A stretch of DNA of 32,103 bases from Bigelowiella natans CCMP2755 (lineage: Eukaryota > Cercozoa > Chlorarachniophyceae). The translations under genes were made by a program, and so were the position numbers. Shown here piece by piece: positions 1 through 10,199 of this stretch. How positions within the stretch are numbered: the stretch's first letter is position 1; every line of letters begins with the position of its first letter. Location of the stretch: positions 1 to 32,103 of the forward strand of contig ADNK01002335.1 in NCBI GenBank assembly GCA_000320545.1. Direction: 5' to 3'. Below the pieces are notes generated by a model. The model worked only from the letters and a program-made list of their open reading frames with translations. It made no database searches and was not told where the DNA came from.

Positions 1-100
1 CAATGCAACGCGTACACATTTAAGAAAACATCAATTGCAGAAGAGAGAGCCCCTCATCACCCCCCTCCCCCCCCCTCCCTTCTCATCCTCATTCTTATAC

Positions 101-200
101 CTCTCAGATTTACGACACGCAGCGATTTGAACTTCCGTAGATCCTAGGAAGTGTTGGAGCATATGTTAGAGCATTGAGCACAGACTAGGGGGGTGGGGAG

Positions 201-238
<38 letters not shown>

Positions 239-1227
239 TTGGTTTACCTGAAACACGCCCATTGACGAAATCTCGTTCTCACCAAGGGACAGGATTTGCA
301 GCTTTTTCAGATTATCGAGACCTTCAACCTTCGTAATCTTATTCCTGGAGATAAGGAGCAGGAAGTCCACATATATAATATAAATGCGCGCGTGGCAAGA
401 GCACGATTTGCTAGTGTTCGTCTAAGAATGCTCTTTCATGTTCATGCAACACCAGCTATGATGCATATGTCCTCTAGGAATATCCTGTATGGAGCCACTC
501 ACTTGTGGAGGGAGAGATCTTTGAGGTTGACCAAGTTATCTAGCCCTTCGATCTTGGAGATGCGGTTGAACGACAGGTCGAGCCATTCCAGATTCACCTA
601 TCAACATCATCAGTATTGTCATTGGCGGCTCGGCCATCGTCGTCGTCGTCGTTCTGGGTATGATCGAGCATCATGCGTGCCATCTTTCCGCAACATGCAA
701 TGAAACGTCGGCTAGAATACCAGATGATCCAGGCCTTCGATTTTCTCGATGATGTTGCTGTTTAGCACTAGCTTGCGGAGGTTGAATCCTGAGAACACCG
801 GCGTCGGAAGTTACATACGAGCAGTATAATTGGCCGTGCAGAATGATTACCATCGAGGTTCGATATGCTGAAAATCTTCTTGTGTGTGAGCGATAGCGAA
901 TCGATTTTATCCAGATTCTGAAAGCGTTTCGTTGAGGTGGGAAGGTTGAGCTCCTTGTCAAACGATGGTGTACATATGTCATTTCTTACCACATCCTCCT
1001 CTACTTTTAAGTCAGGAATGGTCTCGTCGAGATTGTACTTTCGCTCTTCGAGGACCGCTTGGATAATCAAGTCCTCGTCAATCACCTGTAGAGTAGGGAG
1101 GTGGATGGGAACGTCTTCTGCTGCGCTGCTTGTCATTCCTATACAAATAGGTAGGCGCGTTGGCAGGGACATATACAAGACTTACCGTCCTCTCCTCATT
1201 GATCATCTCCCGTTTCTTCGCTTCCAT
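101..1227 (-). CDS. DRC3: Dynein regulatory complex subunit 3 (LRRC48-like), N-terminal part; 3' end outside window
   Basis: Subunit of the nexin-dynein regulatory complex, which links axonemal doublets and controls dynein. Exons read on the minus strand: 1227-1186, 1085-990, 917-851, 788-721, 597-503, 344-248, 143-101; all junctions are GT-AG and phases agree. The start is MEAKKREMINEERT, followed by VIDEDLIIQAVLEERKYNL, which resembles the DRC3 N terminus (VMDDDMLKLAV...). Then come leucine-rich repeats: KIDSLSLTHKKIFSISNLDG, LRKLVLNSNIIEKIEGLDHL, LEWLDLSFNRISKIEGLDNL, NKITKVEGLDNLKKLQILSL and LRKFKSLRVVNLRG, in the DRC3 order. The intron between the last two exons holds a (GA)n tract. The coiled-coil part of the protein must lie to the left of position 1. 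Generic LRR proteins such as sds22 are the alternative; the N-terminal match favours DRC3. Confidence 0.82.
203..233. repeat. (GA)n microsatellite in DRC3 intron
   Basis: Perfect GA dinucleotide run, CT on the transcribed sense strand, close to the 5' splice site of the intron 144-247. Confidence 0.95.
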
Positions 1228-1937
1228 GATTGTGTATGGAGGACGCCTGGAAGCGGTTAGGAGGGGCTCAGGAAGTTTTTTGACGTTTCGAATTTGTTTT
1301 CCTCAGATAGAAATTAATGGTATTGAATGGGGTATTCTGGCGAAGGATTCTCAGTGCTGTGGCTGAAAACCACGAACTGTTTTTCAGACTTTTTAGAATC
1401 TATAACTGCATCAATCACCCAAGACTATGCGTCTCTGGATTGCCTGTTTCAGCTGTCTCGGTCACCCTGTTCGAACCGTTTCAGGACGTTTCCGCGACGG
1501 TTTCAGACTCATCTTTCGAATAAATCGGGAATTTGGATACCGTTAATTTTTGTGAAATAGAGATAATATTTCATGACGCATTATTTTATTCGCCTTTATT
1601 CACATAATTCATAGTGAAAATGTCATTTGGAGTTTTTCGGAGACTTCCCAAAAGGCTATCTTCGCTCAGAGAATATCGGGGTATGCTGCTCCGATCTTCC
1701 CAGCGGCGCAAAATCAGGACAGGAGGAGGACGAAGCATTATTAAATAGGTAGTTTTATCGATGATTTTTTTCCAGGATTAGACCTTTTTCCGTCAATGTC
1801 GCTTCAGTCCAATCTTCCATTGAAGCGAATTCCAGTCGAATACGACAAATTCGTATCGGCAATTTATCGACCGAGTGAACAGTGATCTGGGCAATTCATC
1901 CCCACCTGCCTCAAACCCAGGCCACGTCGACGACGAG
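1228..1937. promoter_or_regulatory. Divergent upstream region between DRC3 and PDCD2L
   Basis: About 0.7 kb separates the two start codons, so it must hold both promoters and 5' UTRs. I see no TATA box or known element. A 30-codon open frame (1796-1885, ATG to TGA) lies ahead of the PDCD2L start on the same strand and could be an upstream ORF or an unspliced alternative first exon. The rest is ordinary unique sequence. Confidence 0.5.
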
Positions 1938-3622
1938 ATGGAGGCGGCACAATGGCATCGCAACTGCGATGACGACGACGACGAGGAGGAGGACGGGGAC
2001 GAGGATGTGAAAGTCTGCAGCTCGTCACTTCCGGTAGGGCCACAGCAGCCACCATCATTATCACCATCATCATCATCATCATCACCACCACCACCACCAT
2101 TATCATTACATCCCAATAAGCCTTCAAGCTGACTGTGTTTGCCAGGTCCAAATAGGCGTTCCGGGGGAATACATTCGGTCTAGATCCCACGAAACTAAGA
2201 CTACAAGCAAGATTGGGGGAGCACCGGTAGTCGCTCGCTGCTACTGCTACTGCTGCTGCTGCTGCTGCTGCTGTACATATTCTCTTCCGCTCATCATTTC
2301 ATTTGCCAGGTGTGGCTAAGCACAAGCCCACCTCCCCGGGAGTTACTACAGTGCAGCGGATGTAAAAACTATAGAATGAAGCTATTAGCGCAGGTCCTTC
2401 TACCATTGTAGTAGCATCGGCAGAGTTTTGCGATGATGATTGATCTACGCGCGGTTCAGGTCCATGCTCCCGCAACGGAGGGCTGCGAACGGTGTGTGTA
2501 CGTTGTCACATGCCTCAACAAGTCTTGTAAGGTGTGTGCACACATACGCACGCGCGCGCGCTGTGGTATCTTGTGGTGAGAATTGCCATCGTTCTTCTTG
2601 GAACCTTCCTTTTTCCTTCATTAGTCCCCTGGGTTTCATGCCTTCAGCATTGAATGCACTCGTGAGGGAGTAATGAAGGCGGCAGGAACAGGGGGGGGAA
2701 GCAACGATAGTGGGGCGGAGAGCGTAGCTGGTGGAGATAAAGAGACGAAAGGGGGAGGAGGACAGGCCACGATGACAAGGCAGCCACCTGTCGCTAAAGA
2801 GCACGACGACGGTGAGAAGAAAAAGAGGAAGGAGGAGACGGAAAGGGAGATGATGAAAAGGACCAGTGGAACTGACCGCGGTGGCGACGTCAGTAAGAAG
2901 GAAGGGGGTGGGGGGACTGGAGAGAGCGCTTTCGAAGGTGACGACCGAGCAGCAAGCACGCATGAACTATCACCTGTATTGACACGTTGTGCGTGTGCAG
3001 GTGAGGGAGACTGGGGTGTCGATGCAGAAGCCATGGACTGGGGGGGGGGGGGCGGCGATGAGGCAAAATCGGGAGATAGAGACGGCGCTATTGCTCCTCC
3101 CGCTGGCGGTGAAAGCTGTACGAAAGGAGAGGGGCGAAGGAACGAAGGAACAACGCGAGCAACAAGCTGCGAGGACGACGAATGGGGTGTGAGTAGCGAT
3201 TGGGGGGGCGGAGAGTTTGGAACGGAGGGAGTGGAAGGGGAGGAGGACAACGCAGAGAAAGAGCTGGAAGAGCTGCTCGACAGTAGGGAGCGTAAGAAGA
3301 CGACGGAATCGAAGAAAGATTTGGCCAAAGCAGAGACGCAAAAGACGAGAACGACAACAACAACAACACCGGGAACGACTGCTTCATCAACAGCCTCATC
3401 TAATTTCACTTCCAAGGCGGTGGGATCGGGGAAGGATAATAAAACAACCCGGGACTTAGAAAAAAGCAGTAACAACGATAGTAATGGGGGAGAGGGGAGG
3501 GGCGATTACAAGAAGAAGAAGGATTGGGGGGGGTTCAGGCCGTTTTACCTCTGTTTCGAGGAAGAAAGACCGAAAGCGAAGGTGGTGGCTATGATATGAA
3601 TTATGAACGGGTGATAAGGATA

Positions 3623-3656
<34 letters not shown>

Positions 3657-4135
3657 GGTGGGTGATGATGGTGCGGAGCGAACGATTGTCTTGGTGGTGG
3701 TTGGTGACGATGATGATTACAATGGCGGCCAATAACAAATAACACGACAGCGCAAGATTACCGAGAGGGAGAAAAAGATCATCGAGGACATGCAGGTTCC
3801 TGCCTAATCCACACGCGGCTCATTTGTGAAAGACAAACGTTTTGATGTTCGCTCGATAATGAGAGAGGTTTCCCTGCATTAATTGCCAGAAGGAGATGGA
3901 TAAGCGTGCTGGTGGCGACAAGAAGGAAGAGGGGGGATGGGACGGTGAGAAGTACGAAGATATACCGCAGGTGATAGTGATGTGTGTGTGTGTGTGTGTG
4001 TGTGCGTGTGTGCGTGCCAGACATTTGTAATTAGCTGTTATCCATGCGACAGCGGCCATAATAATGATTGACAATTACTGCAGCAAACACATGCTCACAC
4101 GCACGGATGAGGCACACTTTTCTATATGTACAGAT

Positions 4136-4174
<39 letters not shown>

Positions 4175-4348
4175 CTTACATTCCCAGGCGGACAAGTCGT
4201 TCGTTCGCTTCGCAAGGAGAGTGGAGCTTCATCCGGAACAGGCAACGATCCTGCGCCATAATAAGACGAAAGACCAGCGCGCTCGTTTCCGCACGCCCGC
4301 CTTCTTTTGTTCGTTCGTTCGTTCTTCACCTCACCATCTGAACACTCC

Positions 4349-4389
<41 letters not shown>

Positions 4390-5297
4390 CCCCATCGTCG
4401 GGCACACCGATTAGGTCTTGCGGTACGACTTTGGTGGCCGGCCTCTCAGGATGTCGAATGTGATGAGCTTGGACTTTAGCATACTACGACTCACACAGAT
4501 ATACGGAGAGAGAGAGAGAGGGAGAGAGGGAGAGGGGGGGGGGGGAGGGCGGAAATGTGGACGTGTATGTTTTATTTTAGATCTAGCATCTATATACTCA
4601 CATTATGCTTCACTTGGCCCATATATATAGTCCCAGCCACAATCGTGTAGATAGGATGGCGAAGAATGCAAAGTATCTGTGTTTATTGTTGGATATATTA
4701 TGTTTGCTGCAGGCTCCCACCAGCCCCGTGCCTATCTGCCCGCGCTGCTCACGGAAACGAGTCTTCGAGATGCAGCTCATGCCGGCCTTGATCTCGGTAT
4801 GGAGATATGCGGAAAGCACATGAAAAAGATGAAGAAACCCACTTACTTAGCAATACAAACGCTTGCACACAACGCGTTTTATTTCTCTATTTTATTCATC
4901 TCGTGGCAAAATAAATGCTTCTCTGGATGATGTTCGGGCCGCATTTCACGTTCGCTTTGCCATGACAGGTGTTAGAGCCCAATCTTCGCACCGAATGGGG
5001 TAAGTATCTTCCTCTCCCCCCCCCCCCCCCCCTTTCTCCATATTGATGATTTTTACCATTATAGAAGGCACAGATTAGTAGTTGCCACTTTCGTGTGTTT
5101 CAGTGAATTGTGTGCACACATCAGCTACATTGAGCGTCTTCACTTGTCCGGCGCCGTGCTCCAAAGGTACCGGGGGGAAATGCCGTGTAGATTTTTTTGG
5201 TCCACAGACGCACGCTTACGCTACACACACACACACATACAAAGACATGTGTACATGTGCAGAACACGCATATTCACAATTACTCACAGAACAATAA
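1938..5297 (+). CDS. PDCD2L: Programmed cell death 2-like protein (PDCD2L / Tsr4 family), about 600 aa
   Basis: PDCD2-family proteins escort ribosomal protein uS5 and act in 40S subunit biogenesis. Exons: 1938-2033, 2146-2226, 2310-2393, 2460-2531, 2625-3581, 3751-3795, 3890-3970, 4188-4241, 4415-4459, 4713-4796, 4969-4999, 5125-5297. N-terminal match: TTSKIGGAP-VWLS, then CSGCKNYRMKLLAQVHAP, then CVYVVTCLNKSCK, the zinc-binding half of the TYPD domain. Exon 5 (319 aa) is a Gly/Asp/Glu/Lys-rich insert with DDEWG and DWG motifs as in PDCD2L, and ends GFRPFYLCFEEERPK. The C-terminal PDCD2_C part includes GEKYEDIPQ, VELHPEQ-VLRYDFGGRPL, CPRCSRKRVFEMQLMPALIS and LSVFTCPAPCSKGTG. Exon 8 appears to use a GC donor (CAG|GCAACG). 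Exon 3 (GTCCTT) has a weak donor, and the C-terminal 35 residues are (CA)n-encoded and uncertain. The stop codon sits inside AATAAA. Confidence 0.83.
2050..2106. repeat. (CAT)n/(CAC)n trinucleotide tract in PDCD2L intron 1
   Basis: Imperfect ATC/ACC repeats fill most of the first PDCD2L intron. They read open in one frame, giving Ser/Pro runs, but the clean GT-AG pair at 2034/2145 removes them. Confidence 0.85.
3622..3656. repeat. (GAT)n tract in PDCD2L intron 5
   Basis: Perfect ATG/GAT repeat downstream of the long acidic exon; intronic in the chosen model. Confidence 0.9.
4140..4171. repeat. (TA)n microsatellite in PDCD2L intron 7
   Basis: Perfect TA run ending about 16 nt before the acceptor TTCCCAG of exon 8. 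The same intron opens with a (TG)n tract at 3981-4016. Confidence 0.95.
4352..4386. repeat. (CT)n tract in the GC-AG intron of PDCD2L
   Basis: A long pyrimidine run on the sense strand, about 30 nt before the 3' splice site GATTAG at 4414. It may serve as the polypyrimidine tract and compensate for the unusual donor. Confidence 0.9.
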
Positions 5298-6427
5298 AAC
5301 AGACGTCAGAACTGAGGTGCAACCTCTATTACGTAGCAAAAACAAAATGTAAGAGTATGTTTTGTGTGTACATAGGTGTATACATACAGGAGTGTGTACA
5401 AATCGAAGCAGCGATATGATACAGACTAACAATTGCAAAATAGTGTGTAGAGGCTGTGCCAGATGCTCGTTACAGTGCACGTGCGTCACACTTTGCTCTT
5501 ATTATGAAGCAAGATTGACAACAGATAAAATGTGATAGCATATAGCATACCTTTGCAATAGACGCTGCTACTACAAGTTGCCAGGCTACATAGTATATGC
5601 TACATATCAGATATCTGGAGCTTCATATTGCATATAATCTGGCCATGCTAGCATGTTCATATGCAGCTAGCTAGCTAGAGAACTTTGTGAGAGAACTCTG
5701 CTTCTACACGATACTGCTGTGTTTTCATTTCAGAAAGGTGAGTGATTGCAGCACGCGTTTCAGCTGCTGCTGTGCATGCGAAGCTGATTCTGCCCATCAT
5801 CGGCTCTGTCTGGCATTTGTGCAACGTGTCAAAGTCAACATATGTTGCGCGGGGTCACATGGCAGAGGGAGTGCATGTCTGTGAGCCGCCGGCACATCGC
5901 TCTAGGACAAAATTTGCCGGACTCCGAGACATCCCATTCTGCTACGTACACGAGAGTAGTAGCACAGCGGTAGTAACGCTGTAATGAGCTACTACACGCG
6001 CACGAAGATGGATGTAAGGCATCTCGTAATGTAACTCTCTACTTTCTCATCATTATTATTATTTTCTGAACATTGAACTTGGCTTGGCTTCAGAGCGAGC
6101 CGAGACCAAAGAATGCACACATGAAGGTGTACGAATTTTCTTGCTATTCTGAGCAACCCAGCACCCTCGAATGCTTCGTTCTCACAAGCTGGTCTCTGGT
6201 CTCTTCTCCGTGTCGTCATATTTACATGGAAGGGATGAATTGTACTACTTTTACACGACACACAACTGGCCTTCTATACAACAGTTCGGAATCACTAGAT
6301 GTGTTTGGAGGGGGGGGCGTCCTACACATATTTCTAAAATTAGCTATGATACAGTTTACTATTATCTACACGTTTGGAGAGGAGTGATAGAGGACCTTTT
6401 ACTTTTATAATTACATAAATAAATATC

Positions 6428-6466
<39 letters not shown>

Positions 6467-6482
6467 GTTTATGTATCAGCTG
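5298..6482. other. Convergent spacer between PDCD2L and cyclin C
   Basis: No credible exon was found on either strand; open frames are short and contain no recognisable motif. The stretch holds short (CA)n runs, a (TAGC)n palindromic run near 5669-5682, several GCTAGC/GCATGC-type palindromes, and a (TA)n tract at 6432-6463 just downstream of the cyclin C stop. It must contain both 3' UTRs. Confidence 0.55.
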
Positions 6483-8587
6483 TCATTTCCCCGCCGGCGA
6501 TAACTTTCTCAGCTTCTCCAGGATGCTTAACACTTTCGAGGCCGACAGTTTGTCGCCCTTGCCGTTCTGGGAGTAATATCTATAAAGCTCCACTAAGCGG
6601 CCTGTGGTATGTAGCATGCGTAGTAGCGCAGCATAGGAGGAGTAGGAGGCACAAAAACAGAATGAATGCCAACTTAGCTCGGAATAACGTGAATTTGAGG
6701 AGATAATACAGTAACGCAGTAAGAATCATCACACAATTCTGCATCGCTTGCATCATATTTATGCTCTCTCTCCTCTCTCTCTCTCTTTCTTTCTTTCTCT
6801 CCTCTCAACCGGATATCTCGAGGACTTCGTCAACCTCCGGACCGCCTTCTCCAGATATTCTCACTTGCTGAAGGAAACTTTACAGGAGGGGGAGGGGGGG
6901 GGCGAAAACAGTTTGTGACTGGACGTGCGCACATACTTTGATGGCAATCTTCACATTGGAGTCTCAGCGAGAGGAAGAGACGTAGGAGAGGCAGAGGCGA
7001 AGAAACGAAAAGTCAAAGTACCTGTCCCTGGCCTTTTGATCGTAGTCGTTGAGAACCATACTGCTCAAAAACCGTAGTAGCAAACCATGAATATATCGTA
7101 CATCAAGGGCCGACCGAAGAAGAAAAGACGGGGAAATGGTGAAGAAATACGAGCGATATAGCGACGAGAAGAAGTCCGTTAAATTGATTCTGCTCTCTGT
7201 TCTCACCTGAGATAGATCACTGCAACAGCTATCTTAGCCGGAGCGTGCTCGAGACACAGATCCGTGCGGTAAGAGTCATTTGCGATGGACCACGCCATCT
7301 GCAGCAGCCGCTTCTCCCCCATCCCCTCTGACGACATCAGCATACACAGACGACACCATGATGCGGTAGGTTAGAGGATGATGGTTTATTGTAAGAACGA
7401 TGATTTGGAGGGGATGTGGGGCTCTCATCTGCACTGCATGATGAGAAACCTACTACAAATACTTGTGCTGGTGGTGCTGCTGCTGCTGCGCTACCTAGGA
7501 TTCTTGTAATTGGACGATAGGGATGGAAGACGATCAGGTTGAAGTTCAGAGCCTCCATGATCTGAAACTCGAACTGCATAGTTACACAGTATATACATGC
7601 CTTTTAGCAAAGCAACCTCTAATGCGAGAAGGAAGTATAGGCGTTTTGTATATTTATAAACATATTGCGCTTCGTTGTAGTTCTCATCAGTCAGCCATGC
7701 ATGCATAGAAGATCGTAAAGATATCATCGTGGCTGACCCTGAGAAGAGTCTCCGTTTCGATGTTCAGAGATTTGTAGAGAGGTCGTAACAGGTCATCCTC
7801 CTAATACGAGTGAAGATAATTTCTCTCAGTAATCCGAATCAGAGTATATGTGTGCTACTACGTGAATACACTCGTACATGTTTCTACGATATAATCCAAA
7901 ACTGTCTGCGCAGCTAGCACGTCTTTTTTGTGGCACATTTTTCGGTTTTCCCTCAGAAGACAGTAGAATAAAAGACTGGAAGAGCTACACCAACAACAGG
8001 CTCTGCATCCACACCTTCACTGACTTCACGAAGAACTTCGCGTTGAGGTAAGTCTCTTCAACCTATGGCATAATGATTATACAAAAGTAGCAAAGTCCAC
8101 AAATCACATACTAAATCGGAAATTCTAATCAGCACATCCGAATCGTGCGAAAAAACAAAAGCATGATCTCTGTGTTTTTTGTGTTTACGGCAGCGGCTCA
8201 GCCTACCTTCGCGGCCAGAAAGAGGAGCGTGATCGCAATGATGCGAGGATCATATTCACCAAAGCTACGTTTCAGATAAAATCGTTTGAAGAAAACTACA
8301 GCAGATGAAATGACCCTCTGTCTTAATTTTAGCCTGAATAGTGTATGAGAGGTTCAAAAATAGAGCAGGTAAAAATGGAGCGATCGATCGATCGAGATAA
8401 AGTGAAGGTTTTTGTTATGTACTCACTCTTTCCCCATATGATGCATCATCTCCACGAAGTAAAGCCTCAACTTAAGAATCTCATCCCGAGACGTAGCGAC
8501 TATGTCCGAAGCGTTGGATTTGAGAACTTCTTTCTTGGGCAAGAGCCAGCACTTGGAATGCGAAGAATTCTTAAAAGACGCCGCCAT
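6483..8587 (-). CDS. CCNC: Cyclin C (Mediator CDK8-module cyclin), 275 aa
   Basis: Regulatory cyclin of CDK8 in the Mediator kinase module, acting in the nucleus. Exons on the minus strand: 8587-8427, 8333-8207, 8062-8015, 7800-7738, 7573-7495, 7327-7207, 7060-7022, 6962-6937, 6863-6810, 6592-6483; phases agree throughout and the length (275 aa) is close to animal cyclin C (about 283). It starts [15 protein letters not shown], like the family's MAGNFWQSSHYLQW. Cyclin box 1 contains [19 protein letters not shown] and [16 protein letters not shown]. Box 2 contains [20 protein letters not shown], the HPYRP signature, and [20 protein letters not shown]. The C terminus [18 protein letters not shown] matches the final cyclin helices. 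Exons 8 and 9 are the least certain: the exon 9 acceptor used here lies 4 nt past another AG. Cyclins K, L and T fit worse. Confidence 0.88.
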
Positions 8588-9186
8588 TTTCAATTTCTAT
8601 ATCGGATAATGCCCGGATTTCGTATCTTGCCCAAGCCCGTCTTTGATTTACCAGCAGGATTTTCAACGAAATCCCTTCTACAAAGCACAACACCAAGTAA
8701 GAAGCGCATCGATCCCAATTTCCTTTGCATACGAACACAAAGTGGGTTCTGCAGAAATGTTAGCGTTGGCAAAGCCAATTTGCCACCTATCTTCTTTTCC
8801 TCCGACCATCAGAGTGACGCATTCGAACAAAAGACGAAAGACAAGAAAGATAGTAAGGAGAAGACCGGGGTGCTTACTTTGGGCGGGGAGCTGCGTTGCC
8901 AGCTTTGACTGTGACAAAGGCCAATTTCGTCAGTCGCGACAAGAAAACAACTCTCCGAAATCCTTGTCTCTTAGAAAGAATTCCCAATACGGTTTCGAAC
9001 AGACCGCTGCGAAATCCTTGTCGTTTGGAAGGAATTCCATAACGATTTCGAGCCGGCCGGACGTCGAGAGCATCAGGATACGACAGCTCTCTTTCCTTGT
9101 CGCACTTTAAGAATTAACACAATTTATTTTTGTCACTCCTCAGTATTTCCCTGCGAGTCGGTGGGCTCTATTTTGCCCCCCCTCGA
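8588..9186. promoter_or_regulatory. Divergent upstream region between cyclin C and secreted protein A
   Basis: About 0.6 kb lies between the two start codons. Open frames here have no recognisable domain and are treated as chance. A short tandem duplication lies at 8956-9053. No core promoter element could be identified. Confidence 0.45.
8956..9053. repeat. Imperfect direct repeat, period 54 bp
   Basis: Two copies of a roughly 45-bp unit start at 8956 and 9010; each begins CGAAATCCTTGTC and ends near GATTTCGAG or GGTTTCGAA. They differ at several positions, so the duplication is not recent. It sits just upstream of the protein A gene and could be regulatory or simply relic sequence. Confidence 0.7.
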
Positions 9187-10199
9187 ATGTTGAGAGCTTC
9201 GGTTCGGCTCGCCCTCCTGTCGTTCTCATTGGCTGTCTGGGAGGGCCCGCAGCCGGGCCTATCGTCGGAAGACGGACAAGTTCCGTCCCCACCCGTTTAT
9301 GGTAGGTTAATTAGGTCCTCAGTTGTTGTTTGACTTGACAGTTTACTTCAGGCGCATGCAGCAATTCCTCTGGTTACTCCGTGTTGATGAGGGTTAAATA
9401 CCGATGGACCCCAGCCCAAGTCGAACGTATGGGAAGGCTAATCGAGGAAAATCCGGATATGGACGTCATCATAGCAGTGAATCAGGCAACGCCAGCACTC
9501 GCGAGCATATCCCAAGAAGAAGCCAACGCTGTAGAAGAGCTCCGCCAAAAATTTCACGGACATGTCATTACATATGACGACAACGACCTGATCGCTGAGT
9601 TCCCGACTATTGTAAATGCGAAGCCCGGGTTCGGCAAAATTACTGCGTCCCGATGGGCCCGCAACTACCATGACGAATGCAACTTCGTTGTGCTAAAAAA
9701 ATATCAGGAGATGGTAGGGAGACAGTGGAAGGGATGCGGGGTATGGGTCGTGGAGCAAGACGTAGAGTATACAGGAAAGTTCAGCGAGTTTTTCTATAAG
9801 TACACGGGCCGGGCTGATATGATCGGGTATCGTCACTTCACGCATAACTTCAGTGACATGATCCACGGTGTGCGCTGCTCCACGCTGGCGTTCCGCTCAA
9901 AGTTCGTGATCGAAAATCGAGCACACGGCTACGAGGAGCACCTGTCATATTTCTCCAGAGCGCTTCTGAAAACCTTTTCCTCCGAGATGCACGAAGGGCG
10001 GCATTGCCACAGCGAGATTGGGTCGCCCACGATGGCCCTAGTCAACGGCTTCTCGTACCAAAATTTCGATCGCGTCGACGTGGATGTCGAGAACTATAGC
10101 TATAAGGCAAAGCTTGGAGATTGGAGACAGATGAAGAATCATGTAAAAGCTCTGCGCTCAAGCGGAAGGAAGTTATTGGTTCATCCTTGCAAATACTAA
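9187..10199 (+). CDS. Secreted/Golgi protein A, putative glycosyltransferase-like, 320 aa
   Basis: Two exons, 9187-9301 and 9352-10199, joined in phase 1 by a 50-nt intron. The start gives a signal peptide (MLRASVRLALLSFSLAVW), so the product should enter the ER. The core holds RWARNYHDEC, then WKGCGVWVVEQDVEYTGKF, KYTGRADMI, EEHLSYFSRALLKTF, CHSEIG and a C-terminal LVHPCKY. Its paralogue B at the right side of the window shares all these blocks; 29 of 57 residues are identical by eye from WAR to AD-I. The acidic E-x-D-x-EYTG block resembles the metal-binding D-x-D region of GT-A glycosyltransferases and the W..E.D..YTG pattern of some fungal DUF3405-type proteins, so a sugar transferase is my best guess, but no family is proven. 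It is divergent from cyclin C. Confidence 0.8.

Noticed and set aside
2445-3475. Long Ser/Pro/Leu-rich open frames on the minus strand
   Set aside because: They are the antisense of the low-complexity PDCD2L exon 5; there is no domain, and they are explained by biased composition.
5060-5130. Alternative last PDCD2L exon reading VVATFVCFSELC
   Set aside because: The reading ATLSVFTCPAPCSKGTG from acceptor 5124 matches the family C terminus (VFTC-x-x-SC-x-x-GTG) better.
8345-9110. Plus-strand open frames of 155-187 codons upstream of protein A
   Set aside because: The first overlaps cyclin C exon 1 on the other strand; neither shows a motif, and they lie in a shared promoter region.
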